DNA of 64,000 bases from the NCBI GenBank assembly GCA_034769895.1, contig CM068373.1, positions 277,932,658-277,996,657 of the forward strand. Reading direction: 5' to 3'. The position numbers were made by a program, and so were the translations under genes. The stretch comes from Magicicada septendecula. Lineage: Eukaryota > Arthropoda > Insecta > Hemiptera > Cicadidae. The notes beneath the pieces were generated by a model. The model was not told the origin of the DNA. It saw nothing but the letters and a program-made list of their open reading frames with translations, and made no database searches. The first letter of the stretch is position 1, and every line of letters starts with the position of its first letter. Positions 45,341 through 57,029 of the stretch are shown here, in pieces.

Positions 45341-46035
45341 ATTGTTAGTCTGAAACGATTGTTCCTGGTTTACTCCACTTAGTTCTTCCGCTCTCTCTGC
45401 CGTTGGGAACTGAGATGCCTCATCCGCCTTTGAGACCGTTGACCGGGTTTCAGGTACTTTATTATAAGAAATCTACATTTACATTGAATATAAATAGAAT
45501 TACATCACACGTCCTATTATTTTCAGTAGCCTATACGTACAAACAATATATAACAACTAATGTTTTGTACCGGAGTGAGCCGGGCAACATAGTGTCGTGT
45601 ATGAAATTCTCATTTCAAAATTATTTCCTACCGACCACTAGAATTCAGTACTGTACGGTACGTTAATTATTGTTTATGATCCAGTATTTAATTGACTGAA
45701 AAATAATTAAACTAGAAGCTAATAAAATACAATAGAAAATAAAAGCCACGTCGCTTCACTACAGCCACTTTATTAAAGCAAAAGATAAGTGTAATTGTGG
45801 CGTTTGAAACGACAAAGTTTTCTGTGTGTGATAAAGGGAATACAATATTTACGGCTTCTAATATGCGGTGATTTCAAAACTTTACCAGTTTTATTGCGTT
45901 ACGAAATTTATTGCACGTAGCGCCTGATGTGCGTTATAGGTTATGGCGTCATTCATCGGACAGCGTTTCAGGGTCAGCCAAACGTTTGCACCAGATGCAA
46001 AAACAGGTCTCTGTTTCTTCATTTCTTCCATTACA
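45341..46035. other. no gene seen; partial repeat T at 45563-45640
   Basis: GAGTGAGCCGGGCAACATAG and ATGAAATTCTCATTTCAAAA match repeat T (57030-57232). Nothing else recognised. Confidence 0.45.
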
Positions 46036-46150
46036 CGAGATCAATCAAAAAGTCACGTAATTTTTAAATTTCCCTCGCTATATATGTCCGATTAAAAAAC
46101 GTGTTTTTAAATGATATAGGTACACATCTTGTTAATGACAATTGTCTAAT
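46036..46150 (+). mobile_element. mariner 5' fragment, relative of 16440-17268
   Basis: CGAGATCAATCAAAAAGT at the left is followed by AATTTTTAAATTTCCCTCGC, ATTAAAAAACGTGTTTTTA, GGTACACAT and TTAATGACAATTGTCTAA, which match 16440-16555 closely. The rest of the element is missing. Confidence 0.65.
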
Positions 46151-48094
46151 ATTCTAGCTCTGTTGGATTCACAGTTCAGATTTGTGAGTTGTTAGTAATC
46201 AGATAGTAATCAGATTTAAAAACAAAATATAACCAGATTTGTAATCAGACAGTTTGAAACGCCCCCTTAGTCCCAGAATATTTTTTACACCCTCTTTTCT
46301 ACTCACCAAAAAAAATTAATTTTTTTTTTTCTGGGGAGGCGTAACTTAATATTTAAGACTAGGCACGTGGCCTAGATGGAAATAAAATGTGCTGAGCCAT
46401 AGTGACAGGTCTTGCAAGAAAACAACTGATCAACAGTAACAAGATTTTATTTAAGTTTTTTTTTGAACCATTAGTTTTACAATCATTTTGTCTGAGTTTT
46501 CTTAATACTTGACTTCCATTCAGCTCTCTCTTTAAATTCACATGGCGGTTTAATTACACAAAATATGTCAAAGTATTCGCAACAATTTAATAATGGCATG
46601 CCAACCTACTGAATTTATTATTATTATTATTATTATAAACTTTTACTTCCTATATTTTACAACAGTTTGTATTGCATGAGTAATGCAGGAACCATTTATG
46701 AACACATGATAAGTATAAGTGTCTGGAGCAAACAATCCATGATAATTAAATGATACAATAATAATTTATAATTAATAAATAATGATTAATAATTAAATTC
46801 AAAGAACAATTACTCAAGTGTGCAGCAGTACTTTCATCTACCTGTTCCCCATCCCTAGGATTAATCACATTAATTGAAAACAGTGATCACAGTAAACGGA
46901 GGTTTAAGAACGTTACCTAAATATTAAAACTGTAGAAAATTAGAAGTTAATCAAAAAAATTAAAAGCAGTTGCCTTTTAAGTGAAGTGTTAAGTTAAATT
47001 AAATTAAGTTAAAGGTGTTAAATTGGTTAAGTATAGGGATCTTACTGTATAATAATCATAATTTGAATAGTTAAACTGAACCAACAAATTAACCAAATAA
47101 GAAAAATTTAAATTTAGAAAATCAGAAAACAAATAGAAACGTGCAGGATCACCGGCCATATGGCAGGCAGATGCAAGTACTCTCTGGGTGTTACATTTTC
47201 TTAAGTTCTGAATATTGTCAAAAAGAGTTTTAAACTGTTTTGTCTTTCACAGGAATAGAATTAAATATTTAAATAATGGAAAGGTAACCCATGACTCTAT
47301 GCAAATCAAAACACAAAATACACATCAATACTCTATCCACATCAAAACTCATAAGTTACTTATAACCCAGTCAGTAATGTCCACACTTTAACATGTCCTC
47401 AGAAAACATGTTCAGTAATGTTAAACATGAGTCTAATATCTAGGCATAGAGTTTAGCGTGTGTGTTACCCGCTAACCTGCGGAACACTTCGAGTGTGAAG
47501 TTTATTAAATAATGGAAATTTCCCACCTGATCTTTCGGATGGCACTAAATACGTTCCTGCATTTTCGGTGGTGTGTGAAGGACGATGTCGGATGGCGTTG
47601 GGGTGTCTTACGCAAGCTCTGCGGATGGGCGAAGATGTAGCGTGCCCATAACGTGGACCCCTTTCCTCTCGACTAAGCGGAGAAACCTGAAGCTCTTTAA
47701 GAAAATTTATCTAGTCATAGTGGTGTCACAATTTACGCCGTCACAATCCAGCCGCACCAAGGTTGAACGAGAAAAAGAGAGCGACGCACGGCTCGGCGCT
47801 AACTTATAGAAACTCGGACATTGCTGACTAAATTTCATTGACCGGCGAAAGCCACAGCCTGCCCAATGAAGTCACCACTCAAGGCCGCTGCGAACAACTT
47901 GCATCTCAATATCAACGCGGGCATCGTAACAATCAGCGATAGTGCGCCCAACACACGGAAAATAAAATTAAAGTGGCCGTGGTGTTTACCTTTCAAACTA
48001 ACCACGGCACAAGTTCTGATTAAGTAAATTGTGTTCCGATGTATCGGAGATTTTGCAACATTCTACAATGCAAGATTTAAGAAATTTCTTAAGC
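46151..48094. other. no gene seen; ATT microsatellite at about 46616-46636
   Basis: AT-rich up to about 47440, then more balanced composition (47440-48000) without a recognisable exon; the frame at 47585-47809 has no family pattern. Confidence 0.45.
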
Positions 48095-48393
48095 CTGTGT
48101 TGTTAAAATTCATTCCCGGGCTGTTTGGCCTTGGTCCATTGTTTTCAACAAGAACAGACGTTTCGGCAGTGCAATCGATTGCCATCATCCATGTGAATTC
48201 GAGCTTCACTAACGTAGGGTTAAGGCTGTGGTTACTGTGTTACTGTGGTTAAGGCTGGAGAAGTCCCGTGAACACCACTCCTAGCCTTCTCCAGCCTTAG
48301 CCACAGTACTGTGGTCATTATCGTCTACCACCCTACGTTAGCGAAGCTCGAATTTACACAGCCCGGGAATAAATTTTAACAACATTGACTCCG
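48095..48393. repeat. PLE terminal block as an inverted pair
   Basis: The left arm (48095-48262, plus) and right arm (48270-48393, inverted) share GTTGTTAAAATT-ATTCCCGGGCTGT, TTCGAGCTTC-CTAACGTAGGGT, and CTGTGG-TAAGGCTGGAGAAG. The right arm lacks the hammerhead part. The same block occurs in copies A and B of the 0.9-kb repeat and at 54330-54475. Confidence 0.75.
48160..48191 (-). ncRNA. decayed hammerhead core in PLE block
   Basis: GAAAC and the GGCA/TGCC part of stem II are kept, but the CTGATGA core reads TGGATGA. Likely inactive. Confidence 0.45.
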
Positions 48394-48437
48394 GCCGTGT
48401 AAGCCTACGGAGTATATTGCGTAAGTCTGTGTTAAGA

Positions 48438-48540
48438 TTAAGCAGGGGCGAATTTACGGGGGGGGAGGAACGAACGCGATCGGACCCCCCACCCGAGGGC
48501 CAAAATGTTGATGAATTTTTTTAATCTTAATTTTTAGGTT
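48438..48540 (-). repeat. dispersed repeat S, copy 1
   Basis: The reverse complement gives CCTAAAAATTAAGATTAAAA, a GGGGTCCGATC-CGTTCGT core, a poly-C stretch and GCCCCTGCTT. It matches 53548-53680 and 56340-56482. Confidence 0.7.
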
Positions 48541-48742
48541 GAACAACATCCAGCACGACGGAGAGACGGGGATGGTATAAGCAGAGGCTTAAAACATCTC
48601 CGTTATCCTTTAAGTTTCTGTCCCATTGGTTTTTGGCCTGTAGCTGAGCGTACCTAAAAATCATAAGTTTGTCCTTGTCCGGGGCGGGGGGGACGCGGAC
48701 TCATCTGAAGCTCGGGATGCGGCGTAATCACGGGCGGCGTGA

Positions 48743-48744
<2 letters not shown>

Positions 48745-48796
<52 letters not shown>
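48745..48796 (+). repeat. TC microsatellite
   Basis: About 26 TC units without interruption. Confidence 0.95.
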
Positions 48797-48798
<2 letters not shown>

Positions 48799-49794
48799 CA
48801 TGGCCTTTGCAAACCTAACGTATTCACATAAACACTCTTTTTCATACTCCCTCCCCCTCGCACCACACATCACAGAATTAAAGAGCTCAATCATAACAAT
48901 ACAACACGTAAATTACAGTACATTTTGCACAAATTTGTATAGGAGAATTTGGATGTTATAATAGGCAAGTATTACTGATAATATACCATTGATTTATACA
49001 GTACCGACTAAAGTATGAGAGCTGAAGCATTAATGCACATCTGTAGTACTGAAGAGTTATAACTAGTGACAAGTACTTTAGCCAGTTAGTGGTGAACAAA
49101 GTTGACAAGTACTGTTTAATGGAGTTTGTAAGTAAAATTATGCTTAATAGTCTGTTGTAATTGGTTATTGTGTACAAGATGTTGTTATCGTAGGTTAACT
49201 GTCTCACTTAGATGCTTTACCAGTAGTTTACTGGATTACTGAACTAAGCGATATTATTGTTGTTACTCTTCTGGAATAATTACGAGTTATTATGTTTGAG
49301 CGCTCTGTAACCTTACGCCAATCTACATTACTGAAATTGCTTGGATTATATAAGATAAGCAGATTTCATGGTCATAGACTTCGCATATTGAATAGGCTTA
49401 TGTACACATTTCTTATAGTATTTGTTGTGTAACCGACGAGATAACTCTTTCGAAACAGAAACGTTAAAATAAAAATAACAAAAATAACCCTTCAGGCACA
49501 GCCTTAATGGTTGGAATGTTTTTTACTTTTCAAAAGGCATACTCGTACCTGTTTCATTTAAAAGTTCCCGTCGAAGTTATATGCAGCATCGTATGTTATG
49601 TACTGAACATTACAGACTTATTATAATATTTTGCCGTTAATTAGTATTTTTGATCTTACGGGGCATTCTCATCTAAAGCCCATCACTTTGGTTTTATCGA
49701 TGGAAATATTTAGAATTTACTGAGCGGTATCCTGATATTGTGAAGCGGTTTCTGTTGATTGACCTCTGTTTGTTCCACACTGTTCGTCCGCGTA
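48797..49794. other. no gene seen
   Basis: At 49433-49456 CCGACGA...GAAAC recalls a hammerhead but lacks a stem. Nothing else recognised. Confidence 0.45.
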
Positions 49795-49990
49795 TTAGAA
49801 AATGGTCAAAACCTTTTGAAATGAGAACTTCATATACGTCATTATGGTGCTCGGCTCACTCTCGTACACCTCGGCTCCCGCTCCTAAGCCAGTAAACTGA
49901 TACAACGTGTAACGAAAAGTCAGTGTTGCCAGGTCAATCAAATGTCTTTTTCCCCACATACATACCCAAAATTCCCCCATTTCCACAAAT
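49795..49990 (-). repeat. dispersed repeat T, copy 1
   Basis: The reverse complement of 57030-57232: GAGTGAGCCGAGCACCATAA, TGAAGTTCTCATTTCAAAA, TTTTTCGTTACACGTTG and CAGTTTACTG are shared. Partial copies are at 44228 and 45563. It is noncoding; the superfamily is unknown. Confidence 0.7.
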
Positions 49991-50264
49991 AAATGTGCTT
50001 TAAAGAAAGCGTGATATTTTTAAAATGTGAGCGTATTCTAAATGTATATCTATGACAGGAATAACGTGAATGTTAAGAATTATTTTATTTATGATAAAAG
50101 AAAATGTACTCACATGCTGAGTGCTTTTGAAATCATTTTATTGTACTGAGTTTCATATTATCCTATTATACTCGTATTTATACAACGTTCCAATTGTTTA
50201 ACTCATAAAAACACCCTAAAATCAGTGACATCTATTTACTTATATAATATTTATACTCCACTCA

Positions 50265-50727
50265 TATGTATTATGGAGCACATTGGAAAAGAAAGGAAGA
50301 AAATAATATACGATACTATGATTAAAAGCACGTTGATGTACGGATCCGAAACATGGAGAATAAAAGAAAAACTAAAAAGAAAGTTGGAAGCTACAGAAAT
50401 GGATGCTTTGAGACGAGCTGCTAGAACTTCAAGACTAGAGCGAATACGAATTCAAACGATCAAGGAATAAATGGGCGTACAAAAGATAATCATCGACTGC
50501 ATCGACAAAGACAATCATTAAAAAAAAACAATTAATCTGGTACAGGCACGTGCAAAGAATGGGACAAGACCGACTACCAAGGAAAACAATGAGATGCATA
50601 CATAGAGAGGACTGAAAGAAAGGAAGACCCAAGAAAACATGGATAGAGACGAAGACTGCAACGAGAGTCAACAATGGAGATTAGGCATCAGACAACGTAG
50701 TAGGACGTTTTGACCCCGAAAAAATAT
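50265..50727 (+). pseudogene. LINE carboxy-terminal remnant
   Basis: The plus strand reads IIYDTMIKSTLMYGSETW (family: LYYS-V-P-L-YGSETW), KRKLEATEMDALRRA and SRLERIRIQTIKE up to a stop at 50468. Other frames then give WYRHVQRMGQDRLPRKTM, GRPKKTWI and WRLGIRQRSRTF. The last motif is the normal end of this Jockey-like class (WRLG-EKRRRTF). At least two frame changes. The tail ends at the ATAT that the family A LTR duplicated, so the LTR inserted at or next to the LINE's 3' end. Confidence 0.8.
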
Positions 50728-51267
50728 TGTTACGACGGTCTACTCGATCGTTGTAGGTACAGTGGAAACAAAATAAGTACAAGACACCAATTAAGTCACT
50801 AATCACCAGCTTTAATTTTCACAGTTAACAGTTCATAATTAACAACACAGTCTCTTATAACAAATCAAATAAAAATTGTTCACACGCAAATAAATGTCAA
50901 CTAATATTAAAACACAATTGCATTACCATATACAGTCCGATTATAAAACACAACTCTTAACTAATAACGACTTGAACGTACACAATAATAACTCGAACCG
51001 CACTGAAAATATATCGCTGCTATACTGACTAACTAAAGCCGCTGGCGCCATGTATTTATACTTGCGCTCACAGACCAGAACGTTCGAAATTGCGTCTTAG
51101 CGTCCGGTAAACTACGTAATTAACTGCGCCCTTGACACAGTCCGCGCGCTGCCGGTTTCGAGAAAACTCTCGCGGATTCGTTGACAGTCACGTATGCCAC
51201 ATACTTTAGAGCGAGATTCTTCAGGCACATTCGACAAACACGTAGACTGTTCTGTAATGTCGTAACA
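50728..51267 (-). mobile_element. solo LTR, family A copy 4 with ATAT target duplication
   Basis: A 540-bp LTR starting TGTTACGACGG and ending ATGTCGTAACA, which gives 9-bp inverted ends TGTTACGAC/GTCGTAACA. ATAT flanks it at 50724-50727 and 51268-51271. It is the longest copy and carries a GTATAAATAC box when read on the minus strand (about 51052-51061). It is solo, with no internal region beside it. Confidence 0.9.
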
Positions 51268-51299
51268 ATATTTATATATCGTCAATGACAGTGTTTGCG

Positions 51300-51500
51300 T
51301 CTACGTGCATGAAATGTTGGTAGAGTAAACTTTTGTAACTTTGCTTGCAGCGTACTTTTTGTAGTTAATCCGTGATTTAGATTGTGCTTTTATATTGTAT
51401 TTGGCTGGACGTTTTTCATGTTTCAAAATTCGATTTAGTAAATTAGCTATTTTATAATTTGCAAAATATTTAATTTTTAATACTACGTATATCACAATTT
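51300..51500 (-). pseudogene. Penelope-like RT fragment (same family as 7300-7680)
   Basis: Minus strand: ANYKIANLLNRIL, then RPAKYNIK, which parallels PNYKISKLLTQIL and LPAKYNIK of the other copy. Only about 40 codons are recognisable. Confidence 0.65.
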
Positions 51501-52034
51501 ACTTTTCACTTAAATGTTGCGTAAATTATTTTGTGAGATTGACTAAAAATATTTGTTAAAAATTAGTTGTATTTATACGTATGCTGAAAATAATAGGCAC
51601 TGCATCTAATATGATTCTATTTATGTTCAGAGTAAATATCGATTTCTTATACTAACATACACACAAACACTACAATGCTCTCGTCTCATTTAATTATAAG
51701 TTCAGTCTTATTTGAATCTTAATTCTTTGTAGCAACAAACGACCTTTTACGGGTTGAATAAACATGACAGTTTGCTACTCGACACTGAAATTCTCAGTCC
51801 TGGGGCGTGTCCCGCGATACACCCATTTTTTTGAAATGTACGTATTGTCATCCTTATTTGGACTTCTCGTTTCCCCTTCCTTACCAGGATGCATGTTCAG
51901 CGTGTTTCCAAAAGATGATCCCAAACTTTGGGAAATGATTCTAGTCATTAAACTGAATGAAGAATGAATGAGGTGTGGAATTAAAATTTGGTATACACAG
52001 TAAATGTGTGTGTGTGTGTGTGTGTGTGTTTTGG
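51501..52034. other. no gene seen; TG microsatellite at about 52004-52030
   Basis: Nothing recognised besides the TG repeat, which abuts the 3' end of the minus-strand LINE at 52035-52480. Confidence 0.5.
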
Positions 52035-52480
52035 TGATTTTCAAACAACATTTAAAATCCTTTTTTGCATCTTAGTTTCCAATCTTTACAATCTTTTCAG
52101 TCATCATGCTTCAGAGCTTCAGATATCTCTGTGCCATTGGACTCCTATGTCTTCCATCCAAGTTTTGCGAGCTCCCTCTTTTAGAAGGGAAGCATTCTAA
52201 TAATTTCTCTGATCACCAATTATAACCTACACGGCACACTTGCCGGACTCATCTTAATCTTTTAGTATCAATTGTGTCATTTATATTGGTACATATAGTC
52301 ATTCTTTTCCTTATTTCTTCATTTTTTACTCTATCCAACAATGTAAGTCTACGGCACCTTTCCACTGTCACATTTCCATGGCTGGTAATCTTTTCCTCAT
52401 ATACTATAAAAGTACGCCCTATAGTACTAATTCTCATAGCACAAAACAGAAAAAAACGTTATACTAAACATTATTTTTAA
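52035..52480 (-). pseudogene. LINE carboxy-terminal remnant
   Basis: Minus strand. Between 52437 and 52249 it reads VERCRRLTLLDRVKNEEIRK, then NINDTIDTKRLR (family: RS-LDR-RNEEIR-RM...I-DTI--KRLRWYGH). Further along, in other frames, KRGSSQNLDGRHRSPMAQR and DAKKDFK are remnants of the KRGRP-KTW-EG----M--R box. Related to the LINE at 50265-50727. It ends next to a TG microsatellite. Confidence 0.7.
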
Positions 52481-52618
52481 AATTTTTGCTGATTAAAAAT
52501 GTTTAATTATAAAATCTGACAATATTACGATGTTAGCACGGATCGTCGTCTTGTACAGTTGAAACACAATAGCTGACACCATTAATATAATTAATATTAT
52601 TACTAACCACATTAAGAA

Positions 52619-53596
52619 AAATAAATCAAATAAAAAACACCAACATAACCAGCTGTCCACTGTTAGTAAAGCCACCAAACATTTCTTATCAGACAATAAA
52701 GACATTTTAGTAGGTGATTGTAATACGTATGTTAAAATTAATAGGGACCCCACTACTTCTTTAAACAACTCAACCGTGACAATACTTAAGGGGGCTTTCG
52801 AAAACGGATATGTTGAGAATACCTATAAACGCTTAGTTCCCCATGCCCCAACTCCACCTAAAATTTACGGCTTAGTAAAAACCCATAAACCTGACAACCC
52901 TCTCAGACCTATTATTTCATTTATAAACTCCCCTACGTATGAAACATCTAATTGGCTAGCCAGTATTCTAAAAAATGCCTCAACTGAAAAGTACAATATT
53001 AGTGACAGCTTTACCTTTTTGAAACCATAAAGAAACATACAATCCCTCCCAACCATATTTTAATTTCACTATATGTTTCCTCCCTATTCACTAATGTAAA
53101 TATTCAAACGGTTATCAACATTTTAAATGAAAATTGGAATTGGATCTCGACACATACAACATTAGATAAGGATAATTTCCTTAAACGTCTGGCGCAATGT
53201 TGCAACAATGGTTATTTCACATTTCAGGGACAATGTTTTAAACAAACATATGGCACTGCTATGGGCAGTAGTCTCGGGACCATCTTAGCTGACATTACTA
53301 TGAACCAGTTTCTCGACACAGTTATCCCTACGTTGCTATTTAAGCTCCCCTTCTTATATACATACGTAGACGATATTATAACATGTATTCCACATGACCA
53401 ACAGGACACTATCTTATCGCTGTTCAATTCTAAACCAGTGGGCTTTGAACGAATACAGTTCACAATAGAACATGAACAGAATAGTTCCATTTCATTTCTT
53501 GATACCAGGGTCATTAGACAGCCAGATGGTATGATTAATGTTATGATTATATTAGCGTACACAGCTGAGAAATTAATAAAACAGCTTAAAGCTTAG
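52619..53596 (+). pseudogene. Penelope-like element RT remnant
   Basis: Plus strand. From about 52690 a frame has NTYVKINRDPTTSL (family: Y-KL-KDPT--L), then from 52840 PTPPKIYGLVKTHKPDNPLR, PIISFINSPTYETSNWL and ASILK, the fingers of the PLE RT. After a frame change near 53030-53060, SLFTNVNIQTVI (palm motif A region), TYGTAMGSSLGTILADI (the GxAMGSPLSP motif) and YTYVDDIIT (catalytic YVDD) follow, then SISFLDTRV. The nuclease domain is missing: repeat S begins at about 53548 and replaces the rest. It is a different PLE lineage from 7300-7680 and 17585-18854. Confidence 0.85.
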
Positions 53597-53680
53597 AGAT
53601 TATTAAAATTTCTTGTCAAATTTTGACCCCTGGTGGGGGGCGGTCCGATCACGTTCGTCCCCCCGCAAATACACCCCTGC
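53548..53680 (+). repeat. dispersed repeat S, copy 2
   Basis: Shares ATATTAGCGTACACAGCT, a GAGATTA-TAAAA word, GTCAAATTTT, GGTCCGATCACGTTCGTCCC and ACACCCCTGC with 56340-56482 and, inverted, 48438-48540. It overlaps the last codons of the PLE reading. Confidence 0.75.
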
Positions 53681-54329
53681 TTCAAACATAGTAACACTGA
53701 TTAGTCTTAACATTAGTCTTAACTTAATTTTTCTTTTGTATTAAGCCGACTCAACCGGTCCCCCCCCCCCAACGCCAAATTCCAGATACGCGACTGTCTT
53801 CTCTGTGTTAGACCACAACCCTGGATTAGTCGTCGTCACCCTTTACGGCGTAGGCTAGTAGACTTTTCCAGTCTCAATGGAATTCATCCAACCATTGTTT
53901 ACGGGGGTCTTCTCACACTTCCCTTCCTCCTTGGATGATAGTCAAGGGTTCTTCTTGAAAATCTAGCTGGATCCATTCTCCCTCAGTGTAACCGCCACTC
54001 CATTGGGTACTGGGAGATTTTCTCATTTAAGCTTTTAGCTATGTCTAGCTCCATAATCGTTGTCCTGTAGCATAACTGAGTCAGTGATCTTGAAATCTAT
54101 CCAGCTTATTCCTTTGAGATTTATGAGTGTTTAAGTTTTGACGTGAATGGGTTACCAGTCCATCGTACAACCTCCAACCTGGAGAACCAGGTAATTTGTA
54201 ATCAAGGTTATCTTCCTTTAGCTTTTGGTGATCCAATACCTAACTGCAAAGCAGCAGCTTTACCATACCCTGGCAGGGACTCTATCTTTACTCAATGAAC
54301 TGGGTAAACTGGGTACAACCAGATGAATT
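53681..54329. other. no gene seen
   Basis: Poly-C run at 53761-53770. No recognised element in the rest. Confidence 0.45.
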
Positions 54330-54475
54330 GTTCATGATATCCGGGCTGTTTGGCCGTGGTCCATGGTTTATAACAAAACCAAACGTTTCGGCAGCTCCAT
54401 TGGCTGCCATCATCAGTGGTATAAAAATCCTGCACGCCGGGTGTTTACGTACAGGCCCACAGTACTGTGGTATAG
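54330..54475. repeat. PLE terminal block
   Basis: CCGGGCTGTTTGGCCGTGGT, CCAAACGTTTCGGCAG, CTGCCATCATCAGTGG and CCCACAGTACTGTGGT match the blocks at 7080-7220, 48110-48250 and (inverted) 37440-37590. Confidence 0.75.
54385..54416 (-). ncRNA. hammerhead ribozyme core in PLE terminal block
   Basis: Minus strand: CTGATGA (54416-54410), stem II GGCAGC/GCTGCC, GAAAC (54389-54385). Compared with the copies at 7121 and 37506, the innermost stem pair changed from T-A to C-G on both sides, a compensatory change that keeps the stem. Confidence 0.7.
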
Positions 54476-55084
54476 GCTAAACTTGGGTACAACCAGTTTT
54501 ACAAAAATATGATTACAATTATTATCCAAGTTTACTTGTTAGATAAATTTAACATAAACTTGTGTTTGTAACATAATGGCAACTACCTGATGTAAAGTTG
54601 TAAAGTTCTACAGTTATTGTGTAATTTACATTTTTCTAAATTATGATTGTTTTTAGTACCAGTATTGAGTGAACCACGTTAAAAATAACTTTTAATAATT
54701 ACATAGTTGAACATCCCTTAATCTGTTTTTAGTTATAACATATTTTACTATGCTATATGTTGACTGCTATATGTATAAACGTTTTGTGTACCAATCTAAT
54801 ATCTAATTGTTGAATATTGCTTTTATAATTAATTAAATATATCATTACATATAGTAATTTAAATTGTAATAGTGTATAAATTAAGTTTTGTGATATAATT
54901 TTCTCGTTTTCTTAAAGAAAACATTTGAAGATGTAAACAAACTATCTCAACTCCTTCACATATACAATGATACATACATACGCACCAACACGTGTGTGCG
55001 CACACACACTCACATACACAAACACGTTCACTCAAATAATTGTTTTGTTGTGTTTGACATTTCTTTTGTATTCATACACAGGTC
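54476..55084. other. AT-rich, CA-rich end, no gene seen
   Basis: Contains a CACACA/GTGTGCGCAC stretch near 54990-55030. Confidence 0.5.
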
Positions 55085-55638
55085 CTGATGATGGCAACAA
55101 ACTGTCACCGGACAAAAGGCTTGCCGCATGACAAATGGCGCCAATCGTACACTCTAGTTATTTTTTTGGCCCTAAAAAGGACCTGGTGGCGAGAAAGCTG
55201 ATGGTGGCTAGTGCCGCGCTGAGATGTTCGGCGGCTGCGCCCACTGATCGTGGCGTACTGCTGTCCTCCTCTTCTTTCGGCATCGGTTGTAAAGTCGGCT
55301 GCCGGCCCAGCGACGTCCATCGCTGGCGCGGAACGGGAGTGCGAAGACGCAAGAACGGCGGCGGTTCTATTCTTCGGCTGTTCCTTCCGGCTGACTCCGC
55401 CTCGATGTCGTCCGAGAGAGGAGAGGAGATGAAGTGCGTCCGATGGCGTGGCGATGAAGAGTGCGTAAAATTTTCTGCCGGCTCGGGTTTTATTAACTAA
55501 CCGGGATCGCTGATTGGCTCGCTCGGAATGCTGATGCCGGATTGGCTCGCCTCGTATTCTTCAGGTGTCACGCGCCGTGTCGCTGGTACCGGAGAGCAGA
55601 CGTAATGAATCGCTGTTGCCACAAAACATTGTCGAAAC
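55085..55638. other. GC-rich island bounded by split hammerhead-like halves
   Basis: The 0.5 kb between is the most GC- and CpG-rich part of the window. The left edge has CTGATGA followed by TGGCAAC (55085-55098), and the right edge has GTTGCCA (about 55614-55620) and then GTCGAAACGTCG (about 55632-55643). TGGCAAC and GTTGCCA are exact complements. Two ATTGGCTCGC words (inverted CCAAT boxes; about 55512 and 55541) lie inside. It may be a PLE-type terminal or promoter region with a long insert in stem II; a host CpG island is the other option. Confidence 0.4.
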
Positions 55639-56339
55639 GTCGACACAAATAATTTAAAAATTTGTGTTATAATTTTGACCGATCCTCACTAACCCTTTAC
55701 TGAAAAATTCATTGATTGACGATCACTACGAATTTAAGGATTTAATTATTACAGTTATAAATATAAAAAGACACTCATACAATTCTTGAAGTTAATATTT
55801 GTCTAACACACAACAATAAATATCACCTTATTACAGTTTCGCACTAACACTATATTTACTAAACCGTAAGTAACAATGTCTCCGATAAAGCACAGTATTA
55901 ATATCACTGATCGAAAACTGTATTTGGCCGACCGCTGACGCTTACATTTATCCGCTGAGATCCGAACATAAACTGTCGCTTTCCGGATGACGCATCGAGG
56001 AAAACTGAGTAGCTGCAGCCGCTCTGGAACTCACTGGAAACTGGGTCATTGTCCGGGCGTGTATGGCCGAACCGATGCGGGTTGAGTAACCAACTAACGT
56101 CTGGAATGTGTGTCTGGAACATTCTCGATCGTTCCGTTGTATGAAGTGTAATAAACTCAATATCGTTAAAGTAAACGCACAATAAAAATACAATAAACAG
56201 AATAAAAACACTGTAGAAATAAACGTTATTGGAACACTGTTAACTTTTTGACTGAATTGAATTTCCTATATTTCATATATCAACGTACACCCTAATGCTG
56301 TGTAGTAAACTTGTTTGTATATTTAAAAAAAGAGTAACT
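55639..56339. other. possible diverged LTR-like segment
   Basis: Words such as TTGAAGTTAATATTTGTC and TTTCGCACTAAC (about 55785-55850) echo the order found in the family A LTRs, but termini and duplication were not found. Confidence 0.3.
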
Positions 56340-56482
56340 ATATATTAGCGTACACAGCTCAAAAATAATGAACCAGCCTAAAAAATTAAGAGATTAAAAA
56401 AAGTCCTCGTCAACTTTTTGGACTCTTGGGGGTTAGTGTCCGGTCCTGTTCGTCCCCCACCCCTAAAATATACCTCTGTTTG
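56340..56482 (+). repeat. dispersed repeat S, copy 3
   Basis: TATTAGCGTACACAGCTC, AACCAGCCTAAAAAATTAAG, GTCAACTTTTTGGAC and TTCGTCCCCCACCCCTAAAA match copy 2. Its 3' end passes directly into the CA microsatellite. Confidence 0.75.

Positions 56483-57029
<547 letters not shown>

Noticed and set aside
49433-49456. CCGACGA ... GAAAC on the plus strand
   Set aside because: A core base is changed and there is no convincing stem II.
55135-55500. 121-codon open frame in the GC-rich island
   Set aside because: All frames are open there because of high GC and few stop codons. The arginine- and serine-rich text shows no domain.
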